Origin: Chromatiaceae bacterium
Lineage (GTDB): Bacteria; Pseudomonadota; Gammaproteobacteria; Chromatiales; Chromatiaceae
Reading direction: 5' to 3'
Length of the DNA stretch: 64,000 nt
Assembly: GCA_024235315.1 (NCBI GenBank)
Contig: JACKMP010000006.1
Span: 62,001 to 126,000, forward strand
The position numbers were made by a program, and so were the translations under genes. Numbering within the stretch: the stretch's first letter is position 1; every line of letters begins with the position of its first letter. Shown in pieces: positions 1 through 8,567 of the stretch. Below the pieces are notes generated by a model. It saw nothing but the letters and a program-made list of their open reading frames with translations, was not told the DNA's origin and searched no databases.

Positions 1-2
1 CG

Positions 3-473
3 CTGTTCCAGGGTGAAGGCAATATCGCGTTGTACAGCAACCTGTTTTTCAATAGTCACGACAACGGCTTTCCTGCCGTAGCGATTCAGCCGCACAACGA
101 TGTACCAAGGAAGGTGAGGGTCTTCTTCAACACGGTAGTGCATCCCTCGCGTGGAATCCGAGTGCTGCGCAGGGACGATCGATGGGTGGACGGCCAGTGG
201 GCAACCGGCAATGCGGTGTTTGCCGACACGCCTATTCAGGGTGTAGCGAATACCAAGAATCTGACCGGCGAATATACGGCGGTGTCGAATTATCTCAAGC
301 GACCAGTATCGGATCTCCGGGAGCTTGATTTTTCACCGAGGGGTGGTGAACTGCTTGGTTCCGCGATTGATCTATCTGCGTTTAACGGGTTACCCGATTT
401 TGATCGGGATTTTGCCGGGGTGCTGCGAAACGGCCGTAGCCGTGGGGGCTACGTGAATCCTGGGAGCCGTTAG
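3..473 (+). CDS. C-terminal part of a right-handed beta-helix (pectate-lyase-like) protein, 5' truncated
   Basis: The frame is open from the first bases of the window and ends with TAG at 471-473, so only the last 156 or so residues are present. The visible part begins with residues of the type QGEGNIALYSNLFFNS and continues with N-rich, V/I-spaced strands such as VRVFFNTVV, which is the look of parallel beta-helix coils found in polysaccharide-modifying or sorted surface proteins. A TTG at 30 is in frame but is not a credible start because coding sequence continues upstream. The next gene on this strand is 4 kb away; on the other strand lies a VanZ/O-antigen-ligase gene, so an exopolysaccharide role is inferred from context only. 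No catalytic residues can be named. Confidence 0.65.
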   Translation: MFQGEGNIALYSNLFFNSHDNGFPAVAIQPHNDVPRKVRVFFNTVVHPSRGIRVLRRDDRWVDGQWATGNAVFADTPIQGVANTKNLTGEYTAVSNYLKRPVSDLRELDFSPRGGELLGSAIDLSAFNGLPDFDRDFAGVLRNGRSRGGYVNPGSR

Positions 474-593
474 CAAGTTTTTTGTCTTGTTATTCGAAAC
501 GGACCGGCGGGCACTTGCGGGCTTATATACCAAGAAGACTCCCGGAGGTCCGTCTTACAGGCCTCCGGCAAAAAACAATGCATTTAGAAACCG

Positions 594-1022
594 CTAGAAA
601 CCGCAACCCTGTTGTCCTGAGCGCAAAGTTGCCGTCGCGACCTGACTGTTGCCATTGCAGAATTCGGTGGTGGTGCCGTCGTAGTGGACGTTGAAGCTGA
701 AACTGCCGCCATCGTTATATGAATAGGTAACCACCGAGTTACTCCCGCTACCCGAGGTTGTCCAACTGCCTACGGCGTGTGTCGGATCCACCGGATCGTT
801 TGGTCCCTTGGCGTATTCCGTGAGGGTGCCGCCGGCTTGATGGTACTCCTGCCATTGATCCCCCGCATTGGCGCCGACTCCGGTGCCGCAAACTGTCTTG
901 TCACTCAGATGAGTGTTGATTGCGGATGCCGAATTCAGCCTTTCGTTTGCGGTGCACTGCGCGGCAGCCTGGCCTGCAATTGCAAACATTGCACAACCGA
1001 ACAAAAATTTGAAACCGTTCAT
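594..1022 (-). CDS. small secreted protein of unknown function
   Basis: The protein has 142 residues. It opens with a clear Sec signal peptide (MNGFKFLFGCAMFAIAGQAAA, predicted cleavage after AAA near residue 21), followed by a Thr/Ser/Gly-rich, probably all-beta domain with cysteines near residues 23, 45, 122 and 140. That pattern fits a small disulfide-bonded periplasmic or extracellular protein. A GGAGAG ribosome-binding site sits about 8 bases before the ATG, which supports the start. It follows the larger VanZ/ligase gene on the same strand after a 138-bp gap. I do not recognise the family and give no function. Confidence 0.65.
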   Translation of the reverse strand: MNGFKFLFGCAMFAIAGQAAAQCTANERLNSASAINTHLSDKTVCGTGVGANAGDQWQEYHQAGGTLTEYAKGPNDPVDPTHAVGSWTTSGSGSNSVVTYSYNDGGSFSFNVHYDGTTTEFCNGNSQVATATLRSGQQGCGF

Positions 1023-1160
1023 CGAGAACTCTCCATGGTGTCATGTTGCGCGAAGATACCATATTGGCCGCCAATCGATAAAAATGTGTGGTGCCAAGAT
1101 AAGAATAAGGCTCCTGCAGGGGCGATGGCCATGATATCTGTGGCAACTGCCAGACGAGGA

Positions 1161-4100
1161 TTAATCTGCTCGTCGGTGGCCTCTTGCGTTGCATTCACTC
1201 ATGTTTCCCGCAGCGAAAATGAGAAGATAAAAAAGCAGCGATGTGCGCGCCGTATCCATGGCGCTGCCAAGTAGTCCGACAGTGAGGAAACCGGCCAGCC
1301 CTGCGCCGATAGCGACTGCAAACGGTTCGCCATAGCGCATCCGCGGCAGCAGTGTCGTTGCTGCCGCGAGTAGGGCGAGCCACACTGCAACGATACCGAG
1401 CAGCCCTTGTGCAAAGTAGACTTCGAGCACGCTCTGATGGATGTGCCAAGCGAGGTCGCGGTCAGTTGCAGAGAGCCATCGATCCAGTCCCTGCTCGAAA
1501 TCTCCATTGACCAACTGTTCCTCCCCGTTGCCGTCTCGCAGACTGACGAAATCGATGTCGATAGCACCATTGCCTGAAAGCAGGCCGACTGAAAGTTTTA
1601 GCGTGGGCGAGGGCCAGCGGCCGGTCTCGCCGAGTCCAGATGTGTTCAGTATTGTCGTGATGAGGTGCCATTCCCCTGGCATGCTCTGATCGGGGCGCTG
1701 CAGCTCATGTGTGTTGCAGCGGAACGAATATAGCAACGCCTTTTCACACAGGAAGATCACCAGGCTCTGCTGGTCACCCTGAAACCGAATCCGTGCCTGG
1801 AGTGTTTGTGTTTCGCCGGGTTTGATGCGCACTATCTGGTCGAGATAGTAGGCATCCCCCGCGCCAAGCCGCAGGAATGACTTGTCTTGCTCATGCTCGA
1901 CGGCAAAGGTTCCGGGAGGTTCGGCAGCATCGGAGTGCCAAAGGTAGAGCGCCGGATACCGGCCGAAACCTACGCCCGTCAGCATGGGCAAGACGCCTGG
2001 TTCCATCAGATCAAGTGCCCGCCCCCAGTGATCGAGGCGGATCGACAGGTCTCTTTCGATCTGGGCGAGGCGACCTTGGGCGAAACCGCCCAGGAGTACC
2101 GGTGTGGCGGCTGCGATCGCAGCGAGCGTCAACCCGGCCATCCAGAGTCCATGGCGGATGTTGTGCCTCTCCTTCGCGCGAAAAAACGTCAGCACTATCA
2201 CAAGCCCAACCAAAAGCCCGGCATAGCCTCCGCGTGAAAATGTGACAAACATGGCGTAGCTGGCGAAAGCTGCCGCGGCGACCCCACCAAGCCGTAGCAG
2301 GAATTGCCGTTGCTCCAGTGTCCAGACGACGAGCGCTGGAAAACTGATCGCGATGAACGCCTCAATATAGGCGCCCCCATTGTTCATGCTCGAAAAGTTG
2401 CCTGTTACACGAAAGACACCATCGAAATCTGCGATGCCGACAAAGCGATGGCGCTCCCATAAAACTATCAGACCTAACAGGGCTAAGCCGGCAGCGAGGC
2501 CGCCAATCAACCATTGTTTTGCTCGCGCGAATTCATCGTATGGGATGCGGCGCAGCAGTGAACCCAAGAACAGGGCCTCGAATAGCCCTTTGCCCACGAG
2601 CGCTGCGTCGATTGCGGAATGCGAAGAGGCAAGTGATGCGGGAGCCCCTCCGAGCAGTGGTCGCAAACCCAGGGAGGTCGCTATCAACCCGCTGGCCAGC
2701 AGCAGGGGTGTGGCGATACGGTAACCGTTGTTCGACCATGGTGTTGGCGGCTGTTCCATATGCCGCCAGTAGCCTAGTCCGAGGGTCAGCAAGACCAGCA
2801 GGTCAAACTCGTCGAATAGAAGGCGCCCGGCATACGGAGCTAGGTCAACCGCTGGCAACAGCATTGGTAGTAGCAAAAGCCAACTCCACGGGAACCGCCA
2901 CAAGGCGATGCCGTAAACGAGCAATAGCAGGGCAACCCAGGGGAGGGCAAGCGGGTGCAGCGCGAGGCCACTTCCCAACATCAGCAAAAAGATCAGAGAG
3001 GTGGCCTTGGGGGCGCTGAAGGTTCTCGATTCTGCTCGACCGTTGGATGGCGACGTGGTCCCATTTGCCACCGTTGTCGCCTGTATTTCTGGCGCGTGAT
3101 GGTGGGTCCGGGAACTGGCGCGCGCCATCCAACTTGGCATCCCATAGCTGATTGCTGAGCCGGTGGCCGCAATCAGAAGGTTGGTGAAATCAGGGTGTCT
3201 ACCCGCCAACCAAAGCTTGCTCAGCTCAATCGGCAAGGCAATCAACGTCGCCCAGATTGTTGCCTGCCGGATGCCCGGCTGACGCGCGCGCGGCATCGAT
3301 GTCTGTCTTGACCAAGCATAGAGGCCGACCGGTGCATACATTGCGAGATTGGCGAGCACACTGGCCATCGCGACCGGTTCGCTCGTGAAATAGTGAAAAT
3401 AGAAAGGAACAAGTTGGACGAAATCGAATCTGGGAAACCCCTGGGTTAAGCTGAGTATGTCGTTGGTAAACCAGCCAGAGACCACGGCAACGCTCAGCAG
3501 GTAGACTGGTACCAGTGGCAAGGCAATCCGGCTCACCCACTGAGCAACCCGCATTAGCCCGTGCTCGTGAACCTGTTGTCCGACGAAAGCGCCGGCTGCC
3601 AGTCCTGCGCCACGAACCAGCGCCGATGCGCCTTGGGTGACGCCTGACACCACAAATAGCTGCAGCAGTTCCAGTGCCAGGCCGAACAGGGTCCCGGCGA
3701 CGAAAACACGGCCGAGATTAGCTCGCCCGGCGACCATTGCCGCGAGCAGCCCCAAGGGCGCAATTGCAAGGCCCTCGCCGATGAGTCTTGCGCTGGTGCG
3801 CAGTGGTTCCGCTGTTGTGCCTGCAAGCAGCCAGCCAAAATTACCCGACTGCAACTTGTCGTTTAGCTCGCCCCAAGAGATGACAAAGTCGAAGGGGAAC
3901 AATGTAAGCGAAAGGTAAAGCGCAAGGTAGGCAGCGATCAATGCGGTGATCGACTCGCGACCGCCTGACTGGAACGCCGCGCCGAGCTGCGCAAGCCGAT
4001 CGCGAGCACTTAGCCATAGCGCGATTCCGGTAAGAGAGCCAAGGCTTTCTGCCAGCAAGTCGTTCAGCGATACGGTGCGAGGCGCGAAAAACGTCTGTGT

Positions 4101-4412
4101 GAACTCGACGGCAATGGCAACCGCCAGGCATCCCGTCAGGACAAATAAGGCGAGCATCAGCCGCGCCCCGGCCGAACGTGCGCGGCTTCCCAGTGCACTA
4201 CATCCGAGAAACGCAAGTGGCACGTACAGAACCAGGTTTGCAACCCAATCGGCGCGCGATGCAGCACCGAGCTTCAGCCACGGGATCTGGGTGAAGTGGT
4301 CGACGGCCTGGTCCAAGTCATGCAGCCGGAGGTCGAAAGGGATCAGGCTACCGTAGACGACGAAGGTGAGGTAGGCGGCGAAGGCTGCAAATAGAGTCCG
4401 TTGCTTAAGCAC
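1161..4412 (-). CDS. VanZ-like / O-antigen-ligase-type multi-domain membrane protein
   Basis: This is a 1083-residue polytopic membrane protein. The N-terminal ~430 residues hold repeated VanZ-like segments (YGSLIPFD near residue 22, LFPFDF near 172). The C-terminal ~600 residues look like a Wzy/WaaL polymerase-ligase: many membrane segments, the FSRGGYAG motif near residue 720 and a late HQSVLEVYFAQGLLG segment near 990. Between them (about residues 830-980) lies a large non-membrane insert that resembles a carbohydrate-binding jelly roll (VNGDFEQGLDRW). VanZ and ligase proteins are usually separate; the fusion is uncommon. GTG at 4412 directly follows an in-frame stop, so it is the earliest start; no strong ribosome-binding site is seen. 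Likely role: exopolysaccharide polymerisation or transfer at the inner membrane (inference). Confidence 0.7.
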   Translation of the reverse strand: MLKQRTLFAAFAAYLTFVVYGSLIPFDLRLHDLDQAVDHFTQIPWLKLGAASRADWVANLVLYVPLAFLGCSALGSRARSAGARLMLALFVLTGCLAVAIAVEFTQTFFAPRTVSLNDLLAESLGSLTGIALWLSARDRLAQLGAAFQSGGRESITALIAAYLALYLSLTLFPFDFVISWGELNDKLQSGNFGWLLAGTTAEPLRTSARLIGEGLAIAPLGLLAAMVAGRANLGRVFVAGTLFGLALELLQLFVVSGVTQGASALVRGAGLAAGAFVGQQVHEHGLMRVAQWVSRIALPLVPVYLLSVAVVSGWFTNDILSLTQGFPRFDFVQLVPFYFHYFTSEPVAMASVLANLAMYAPVGLYAWSRQTSMPRARQPGIRQATIWATLIALPIELSKLWLAGRHPDFTNLLIAATGSAISYGMPSWMARASSRTHHHAPEIQATTVANGTTSPSNGRAESRTFSAPKATSLIFLLMLGSGLALHPLALPWVALLLLVYGIALWRFPWSWLLLLPMLLPAVDLAPYAGRLLFDEFDLLVLLTLGLGYWRHMEQPPTPWSNNGYRIATPLLLASGLIATSLGLRPLLGGAPASLASSHSAIDAALVGKGLFEALFLGSLLRRIPYDEFARAKQWLIGGLAAGLALLGLIVLWERHRFVGIADFDGVFRVTGNFSSMNNGGAYIEAFIAISFPALVVWTLEQRQFLLRLGGVAAAAFASYAMFVTFSRGGYAGLLVGLVIVLTFFRAKERHNIRHGLWMAGLTLAAIAAATPVLLGGFAQGRLAQIERDLSIRLDHWGRALDLMEPGVLPMLTGVGFGRYPALYLWHSDAAEPPGTFAVEHEQDKSFLRLGAGDAYYLDQIVRIKPGETQTLQARIRFQGDQQSLVIFLCEKALLYSFRCNTHELQRPDQSMPGEWHLITTILNTSGLGETGRWPSPTLKLSVGLLSGNGAIDIDFVSLRDGNGEEQLVNGDFEQGLDRWLSATDRDLAWHIHQSVLEVYFAQGLLGIVAVWLALLAAATTLLPRMRYGEPFAVAIGAGLAGFLTVGLLGSAMDTARTSLLFYLLIFAAGNMSECNARGHRRAD

Positions 4413-4518
4413 TCAATGTTGTATCCAGATTGTTCGGGTCGGACAGGGTGAGGTGCTTGACGACCCCTTCGCTGCCGATGATAGAGGAACCTGAAAAATG
4501 GTGCTTAGTGCCATCCAA

Positions 4519-4541
4519 CACTAAGTCGGTCCGACTTTGTG
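4519..4541. promoter_or_regulatory. near-perfect palindrome upstream of the gcv promoter
   Basis: The half-sites CACTAAGTCGG (4519-4529) and CCGACTTTGTG (4531-4541) are inverted repeats around a single central base, with 10 of 11 pairs matching. The element ends two bases before the -35 hexamer of the predicted gcv promoter, so it is placed as an operator or activator site would be. Which protein binds it, if any, is unknown. Confidence 0.4.
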
Positions 4542-4543
4542 GG

Positions 4544-4572
4544 TTGGCGCGGGTTCGGCTGCGAGTTATAGT
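4544..4572 (+). promoter_or_regulatory. sigma-70-type promoter of the glycine cleavage operon
   Basis: TTGGCG at 4544-4549 and TATAGT at 4567-4572 are separated by exactly 17 bases. The predicted start, near 4579, lies about 15 bases before the first glycine aptamer, as expected for a riboswitch leader. Confidence 0.55.
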
Positions 4573-4593
4573 TCGCGCGCAACCCTTACCCCA

Positions 4594-4782
4594 CGGGAGA
4601 GGCCGGCATCGCCGGCGCCGAAGGCGCAATTCCGCCCGGAATCGCTCAGGCAAAAAGGACCGTGGGGGTGAGTCCGCTAGGCGGGTTCGGGTTGACTCTG
4701 GAGAGTGGTACGCGTGACGTACCCACCGATGGGGCAGGGGGCGCCTGGCGCTTTCAAACTCTCAGGTTTAGGGACAGAGGGG
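4594..4782 (+). promoter_or_regulatory. tandem glycine riboswitch (two aptamers)
   Basis: Two glycine aptamers lie in series upstream of gcvT. The first has the conserved blocks GGGAGAG (4595-4601), GCCGAAGG (4617-4624), GGAATCGCTCAGG (4638-4650) and AAGGACCG. The second has TCTGGAGAG (4697-4706 region), CACCGATGGGGCA (4723-4735) and AAACTCTCAGGTTTAGGGAC (4757-4774) followed by the P1 partner CAGAGG. This is the family arrangement known from Bacillus and Vibrio, where glycine binding switches on glycine cleavage genes. The downstream hairpin at 4780 suggests control at transcription termination. Confidence 0.93.
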
Positions 4783-4829
4783 CGGTATGGTTTTCGTTGC
4801 CAGCGGATGCCATACCGCCCTTTTGTTTT
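4780..4829 (+). terminator. intrinsic terminator forming the riboswitch expression platform
   Basis: An 11-bp perfect stem, GGGCGGTATGG (4780-4790) with CCATACCGCCC (4810-4820), has a 19-base loop and is followed by TTTTGTTTT. It begins at the last base of the second aptamer's P1 helix and ends 22 bases before the gcvT ATG. Its position between aptamer and gene makes it the probable off-state structure; how glycine prevents it from forming is inferred, not seen. Confidence 0.75.
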
Positions 4830-4851
4830 GCCGCAACTGCCGGGGTACGCC

Positions 4852-5943
4852 ATGGACAAGAAGACCGTTTTGAACGAGACGCATCGGGATATGGGCGCGC
4901 GCATGGTGCCGTTTGGCGGTTGGGATATGCCTGTGCACTATGGTTCGCAACTCGATGAGCACCACGCAGTGCGGCGCGATGCCGGCATGTTCGACGTATG
5001 CCACATGACGGTGGTCGATCTGCGCGGTGCGGGCGTGCGGCCGTTCCTGCATCGCCTGCTGGCAAATGATGTCGACAAGCTCAAAACGCCCGGGAAAGCA
5101 CTCTATTCATGCATGTTGAGGCCGGATGGCGGCGTCATCGACGATCTTATCGTCTATTTTTTGACTGACGATTGGTTCCGCGTGGTCGTTAATGCGGCGA
5201 CCACCGACAAGGATCTGGAATGGATCAGGGAGCAGGCGAACGGTTTCGACGTGCTGGTCGAGCCTCGCTTCGACCTCGGCATGATCGCGGTCCAGGGACC
5301 GCAGGCGCGGACCAAGGCGGAGAAGCTGTTGCCGCAGGCGTTGCGCGCGCCGGCGATGGCGTTGAAGCCGTTCTCAGCCGCCTATGCCGGTGATTGGTTT
5401 GTCGGTCGCACCGGCTACACCGGTGAGGATGGTTTCGAGCTGATGCTGCCGGAGGCCGATGTCCCCGGTCTTTGGAGGGCACTTGCTGAGGCCGGTGTTA
5501 GGCCCTGCGGGCTGGGTGCGCGCGACACGCTGCGCCTGGAGGCCGGGATGAACCTCTATGGCAGTGACATGGATGAGTCGCAGTCGCCTTTGACCTCCGG
5601 GCTGACCTGGACTGTGGCATTCGAACCGGCCCGGCGCGATTTCATTGGGCGCTCTGCACTTGAAAATCAACAATCTGCGGGTAGTCTTCCCAAATTCACC
5701 GGCTTGCTGCTCGAGGGGAAAGGCATTTTGCGGGGCCACCAGAAGCTTTTCGATGGCGAGCGCGAGGTCGGCGAGACGACGTCTGGCGGCTTTTCCCCCA
5801 CGCTCGAGCGATCGATCGCTATGGCGCGGGTCGTGGCCGATGCGGGCGATCAGCTGACCGTGGATATCCGTGGCAAGCGTCTGCCGGTGCGCCGGGTGAA
5901 AATGCCCTTCGTGCGCCATGGCAAGTCATGCATAGAGACCTGA
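4852..5943 (+). CDS. gcvT: glycine cleavage system T protein (aminomethyltransferase)
   Basis: The 363-residue protein transfers the aminomethyl carbon from lipoyl-GcvH to tetrahydrofolate, releasing ammonia and forming methylene-THF in the cytosol. Family marks are the start KTVLNETHRDMGARMVPFGG, the central GRTGYTGEDGFEL block and the late ARDTLRLEAGMNLYG block. The open frame extends upstream to a GTG at 4705, but that region is riboswitch and terminator, so ATG 4852 is taken as the start and gives the usual family length. It is the first gene of the gcvT-gcvH-gcvPA-tpx-gcvPB operon and is regulated by the upstream glycine riboswitch. Confidence 0.95.
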   Translation: MDKKTVLNETHRDMGARMVPFGGWDMPVHYGSQLDEHHAVRRDAGMFDVCHMTVVDLRGAGVRPFLHRLLANDVDKLKTPGKALYSCMLRPDGGVIDDLIVYFLTDDWFRVVVNAATTDKDLEWIREQANGFDVLVEPRFDLGMIAVQGPQARTKAEKLLPQALRAPAMALKPFSAAYAGDWFVGRTGYTGEDGFELMLPEADVPGLWRALAEAGVRPCGLGARDTLRLEAGMNLYGSDMDESQSPLTSGLTWTVAFEPARRDFIGRSALENQQSAGSLPKFTGLLLEGKGILRGHQKLFDGEREVGETTSGGFSPTLERSIAMARVVADAGDQLTVDIRGKRLPVRRVKMPFVRHGKSCIET

Positions 5944-6024
5944 GGCGCCACCCGCCCGGTCGACCCGGTCCCAGAATCCGCCGACCCTGCTCGTCGGCCA
6001 CCTGACAGTCCAAGAGGAAACAAT

Positions 6025-6423
6025 ATGAGCAACGATGTCCCAACCGATCTCAGATATACCAGGTCCCATGAATGGGTACGCGTGGACGACGAGGGCATTG
6101 CCACGATCGGGATCACCGATCATGCCCAGGAGTTGTTGGGCGACCTGGTCTTCGTCGAGTTGCCTGAGGTGGGAAGTGAGCTCGGTGCTGGCGCCGAATG
6201 TGCCGTCGTCGAGTCGGTGAAGGCTGCCTCGGACGTCTTCAGCCCCCTCAGTGGCGAGGTGGTCGAGGTCAACGAAGTCCTGGCCGATGCACCCGAGACG
6301 ATCAATCAGGATGCGTACGAGGATGGCTGGATCTTCCGCATTCGCATGGCCGACCCGGACGAACTGGATGCACTGATGGACGCCGACAGCTACGCCGAGC
6401 ATTCGGAATCCGACGAAGACTGA
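6025..6423 (+). CDS. gcvH: glycine cleavage system H protein
   Basis: The 132-residue lipoyl carrier shuttles the aminomethyl group between the P, T and L proteins. The lipoylation lysine is K66 in the motif VVESVKAASD, the standard context. The N-terminus (RYTRSHEWV) and the later EDGWIFRIRM strand are typical. AGAGGAAACAAT precedes the ATG and is a good ribosome-binding site. It lies 81 bases after gcvT and 63 bases before gcvPA, consistent with one transcript. The tail after residue 120 is acidic, as is usual in the family. Confidence 0.96.
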   Translation: MSNDVPTDLRYTRSHEWVRVDDEGIATIGITDHAQELLGDLVFVELPEVGSELGAGAECAVVESVKAASDVFSPLSGEVVEVNEVLADAPETINQDAYEDGWIFRIRMADPDELDALMDADSYAEHSESDED

Positions 6424-6486
6424 ACCGCGCCGCAGCCGCCCGACCGGGCGGCGCCTGCGCTCTGACCGACACCAACAGGGCACGTC

Positions 6487-7887
6487 ATGCCGTTTATCCC
6501 CCATACCGAAGAAGACGTCCGCCGCATGCTCGAAGTCATAGGCGTGCAACGGATCGACGACCTGTTCGACGAAATTCCGCCGACTCTGCGTGCCAAGGCG
6601 CTGGAGGCTGTGCCTGAGGGCATGTCTGAAATGGAAGTGACGGCGCTGATGCAGGCGCGTGCGCGTGAAGACGGGCAGGCCGCGTGCTTCATCGGCGCAG
6701 GGGCTTACGATCACCATATTCCGGCGGCGGTCTGGCAGATTGCCACCCGTGGTGAGTTCTACAGCGCGTATACGCCCTACCAGGCGGAAGCCAGCCAGGG
6801 CACGCTGCAGCTGTTGTACGAATACCAGTCGATGATGACCGCATTGATGGCGATGGATGTGTCCAATGCCTCGCTGTATGACGGTGCCTCCGGGCTGGCC
6901 GAGGCGGTGCTGATGGCGGTCCGGGTCAACCGCAAATCGAAATCGCGCCGCATCCTGGTGCCGCGCTCACTGAACCCCGCATACCGCAAGACGGTACACA
7001 GTATCGTGCGCAACCAGTCGATCGAACTGGTCGAGGTGCCCTTCGATGCCGCCTCGGGCCAGGTGGACATGGAGGCGCTGCAGTCCCATGCCGGCCAGGA
7101 CTTCGCCGCGCTGGTGATACCGCAACCCAACTTCTTCGGTGTGCTCGAAGACGTCGACGTGCTGACCGACTTTGCCCACGCCAACGGCATGCTCGCCATC
7201 GCGGTGGTCAATCCGCTGGTGATGGCGGTGATCAAGCCGCCGGGTGAATGGGGGGCGGCTGGCGCCGACATCGCCTGCGGTGAGGGTCAGCCGCTCGGCG
7301 CGCCGCTGTCGTCGGGTGGCCCGTATTTCGGCTTCATGTGCTGCAAGCAGGAGATGGTGCGGCAGATGCCGGGACGGATCATTGGCAGGACCGTCGATCT
7401 CGAAGGCAAGCCGGGGTATGCACTGACCCTGCAGGCGCGTGAGCAGCACATCCGTCGCTCCAAGGCGACGTCCAACATCTGTACCAACCAGGGGCTGCTG
7501 GTCACAGCAGCCACCATTCACATGGCCTTGCTGGGCGGTGAGGGCTTGTCACGGGTGGCCGCCGCCTGTCATGCGAACACCGCGCAGCTGCTCGCCCAAC
7601 TGACGGCGGTCGACGGCGTCGAGCGCGTATTCGACGGCCCGGTGTTTCACGAAGGGGTGCTGCGGCTGACGGCACCGGTCGCCGATGTCCTGCGGTCACT
7701 GGCGGCGCACAATGTACTCGGCGGTTTCGAGCTGGCCGCGGACTACCCGGAACTGGGCAGTGCGCTGCTGGTGTGTGCGACGGAATTGCGCACCGCCGGA
7801 GAGATCGCCGATTACGCGGCGAAGCTCGCACGCATCATGGCGGCGCGCACCCAGGCCAAATGCCCGGTGGAGCCCAAGTTCAATTGA
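6487..7887 (+). CDS. gcvPA: glycine dehydrogenase (decarboxylating) subunit 1
   Basis: This 466-residue protein is the N-terminal half of the split, two-subunit form of the P protein. With GcvPB it decarboxylates glycine and loads the remaining aminomethyl group on lipoyl-GcvH. It begins MPFIPHTEEDVRRMLEVIG and carries FIGAGAYDHHIPAAV and YTPYQAEASQGTLQ, signatures of the subunit 1 family. The PLP lysine is on the partner subunit, as expected. The split form is common in bacteria such as Thermus and Bacillus and in some gammaproteobacteria; a fused gcvP would be about 950 residues. The gene is followed 65 bases later by tpx, which separates it from gcvPB. Confidence 0.95.
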   Translation: MPFIPHTEEDVRRMLEVIGVQRIDDLFDEIPPTLRAKALEAVPEGMSEMEVTALMQARAREDGQAACFIGAGAYDHHIPAAVWQIATRGEFYSAYTPYQAEASQGTLQLLYEYQSMMTALMAMDVSNASLYDGASGLAEAVLMAVRVNRKSKSRRILVPRSLNPAYRKTVHSIVRNQSIELVEVPFDAASGQVDMEALQSHAGQDFAALVIPQPNFFGVLEDVDVLTDFAHANGMLAIAVVNPLVMAVIKPPGEWGAAGADIACGEGQPLGAPLSSGGPYFGFMCCKQEMVRQMPGRIIGRTVDLEGKPGYALTLQAREQHIRRSKATSNICTNQGLLVTAATIHMALLGGEGLSRVAAACHANTAQLLAQLTAVDGVERVFDGPVFHEGVLRLTAPVADVLRSLAAHNVLGGFELAADYPELGSALLVCATELRTAGEIADYAAKLARIMAARTQAKCPVEPKFN

Positions 7888-7952
7888 AACGGCACCACGC
7901 CGGCCACCGCAAATCGCGGCCACATAGATCAAGACACAACAGGAGAATTCAC

Positions 7953-8453
7953 ATGGCACAGGTAACCCTGCACGGATCCCCGGCAAACACCAACGGCGAT
8001 CTGCCGGCGGTCGGCAGCCAGGCACCGGATTTTCGGCTCGTCGATGGCGCGCTCAATGACCTGACACTGGCGGATTTCGCCGGCAAGAAGAAGCTGATCA
8101 GCATCGTGCCGAGCCTGGACACGCCGACCTGCGCGACCTCGACCAAGGTATTCAATCAGCGCCTTGGTGGCCGCTCTGATGTTGTGGTGCTGGTCGTCTC
8201 CGCGGACCTGCCGTTTGCGCAGGGGCGTTTCTGCCAGGCGGAAGGCACGGCCGACGTCAAGACCCTGTCGATGATGCGCTCGCGCAACTTTGCCAAGGAC
8301 TACGGGATGCTGATCGAGGACGGCCCGCTGGCGGGCATTACCGCACGTGCGGCGCTGGTGCTGGACGAGAACAACACCGTGCTGCACGCACAACTGGTCG
8401 GTGAGATCGGCGACGAGCCGGACTACGACGCCGCGATTGCAGCGCTCGGCTGA
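7953..8453 (+). CDS. tpx: thiol peroxidase (atypical 2-Cys peroxiredoxin)
   Basis: The 166-residue peroxiredoxin reduces hydroperoxides with electrons from thioredoxin. The peroxidatic cysteine is C60 in SLDTPTCATST and the resolving cysteine is C94 in GRFCQAEG, matching the spacing in E. coli Tpx. The open frame runs further upstream, but ATG 7953 has AGGAG at 7941 and gives the family length. It sits between gcvPA and gcvPB on the same strand with short gaps, so it is probably co-transcribed with the glycine cleavage genes, which is unusual. No Sec signal peptide is present, so it is likely cytoplasmic. Confidence 0.95.
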   Translation: MAQVTLHGSPANTNGDLPAVGSQAPDFRLVDGALNDLTLADFAGKKKLISIVPSLDTPTCATSTKVFNQRLGGRSDVVVLVVSADLPFAQGRFCQAEGTADVKTLSMMRSRNFAKDYGMLIEDGPLAGITARAALVLDENNTVLHAQLVGEIGDEPDYDAAIAALG

Positions 8454-8567
8454 CCGACCCTGCCACTGCGCGAGCGTATGCCCGGCCGCACGCAATCGCG
8501 CGGCCGGGTTGAAGGACCTGCCGGCCCCGAGCGAAGGCTGCCCCGTAACCGTTAACGAGCCAATGAC

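Noticed and set aside
542..568. Inverted repeat CCGGAGG / CCTCCGG between the first two genes
   Set aside because: The stem is followed by an A-run on the plus strand and preceded by a T-run on the minus strand, so it is not an intrinsic terminator in either direction; no other role can be supported.
4405..4653. Open frame of 82 codons on the minus strand upstream of the VanZ gene
   Set aside because: It lies across the gcv promoter and first glycine aptamer and has no ribosome-binding site or recognisable composition.
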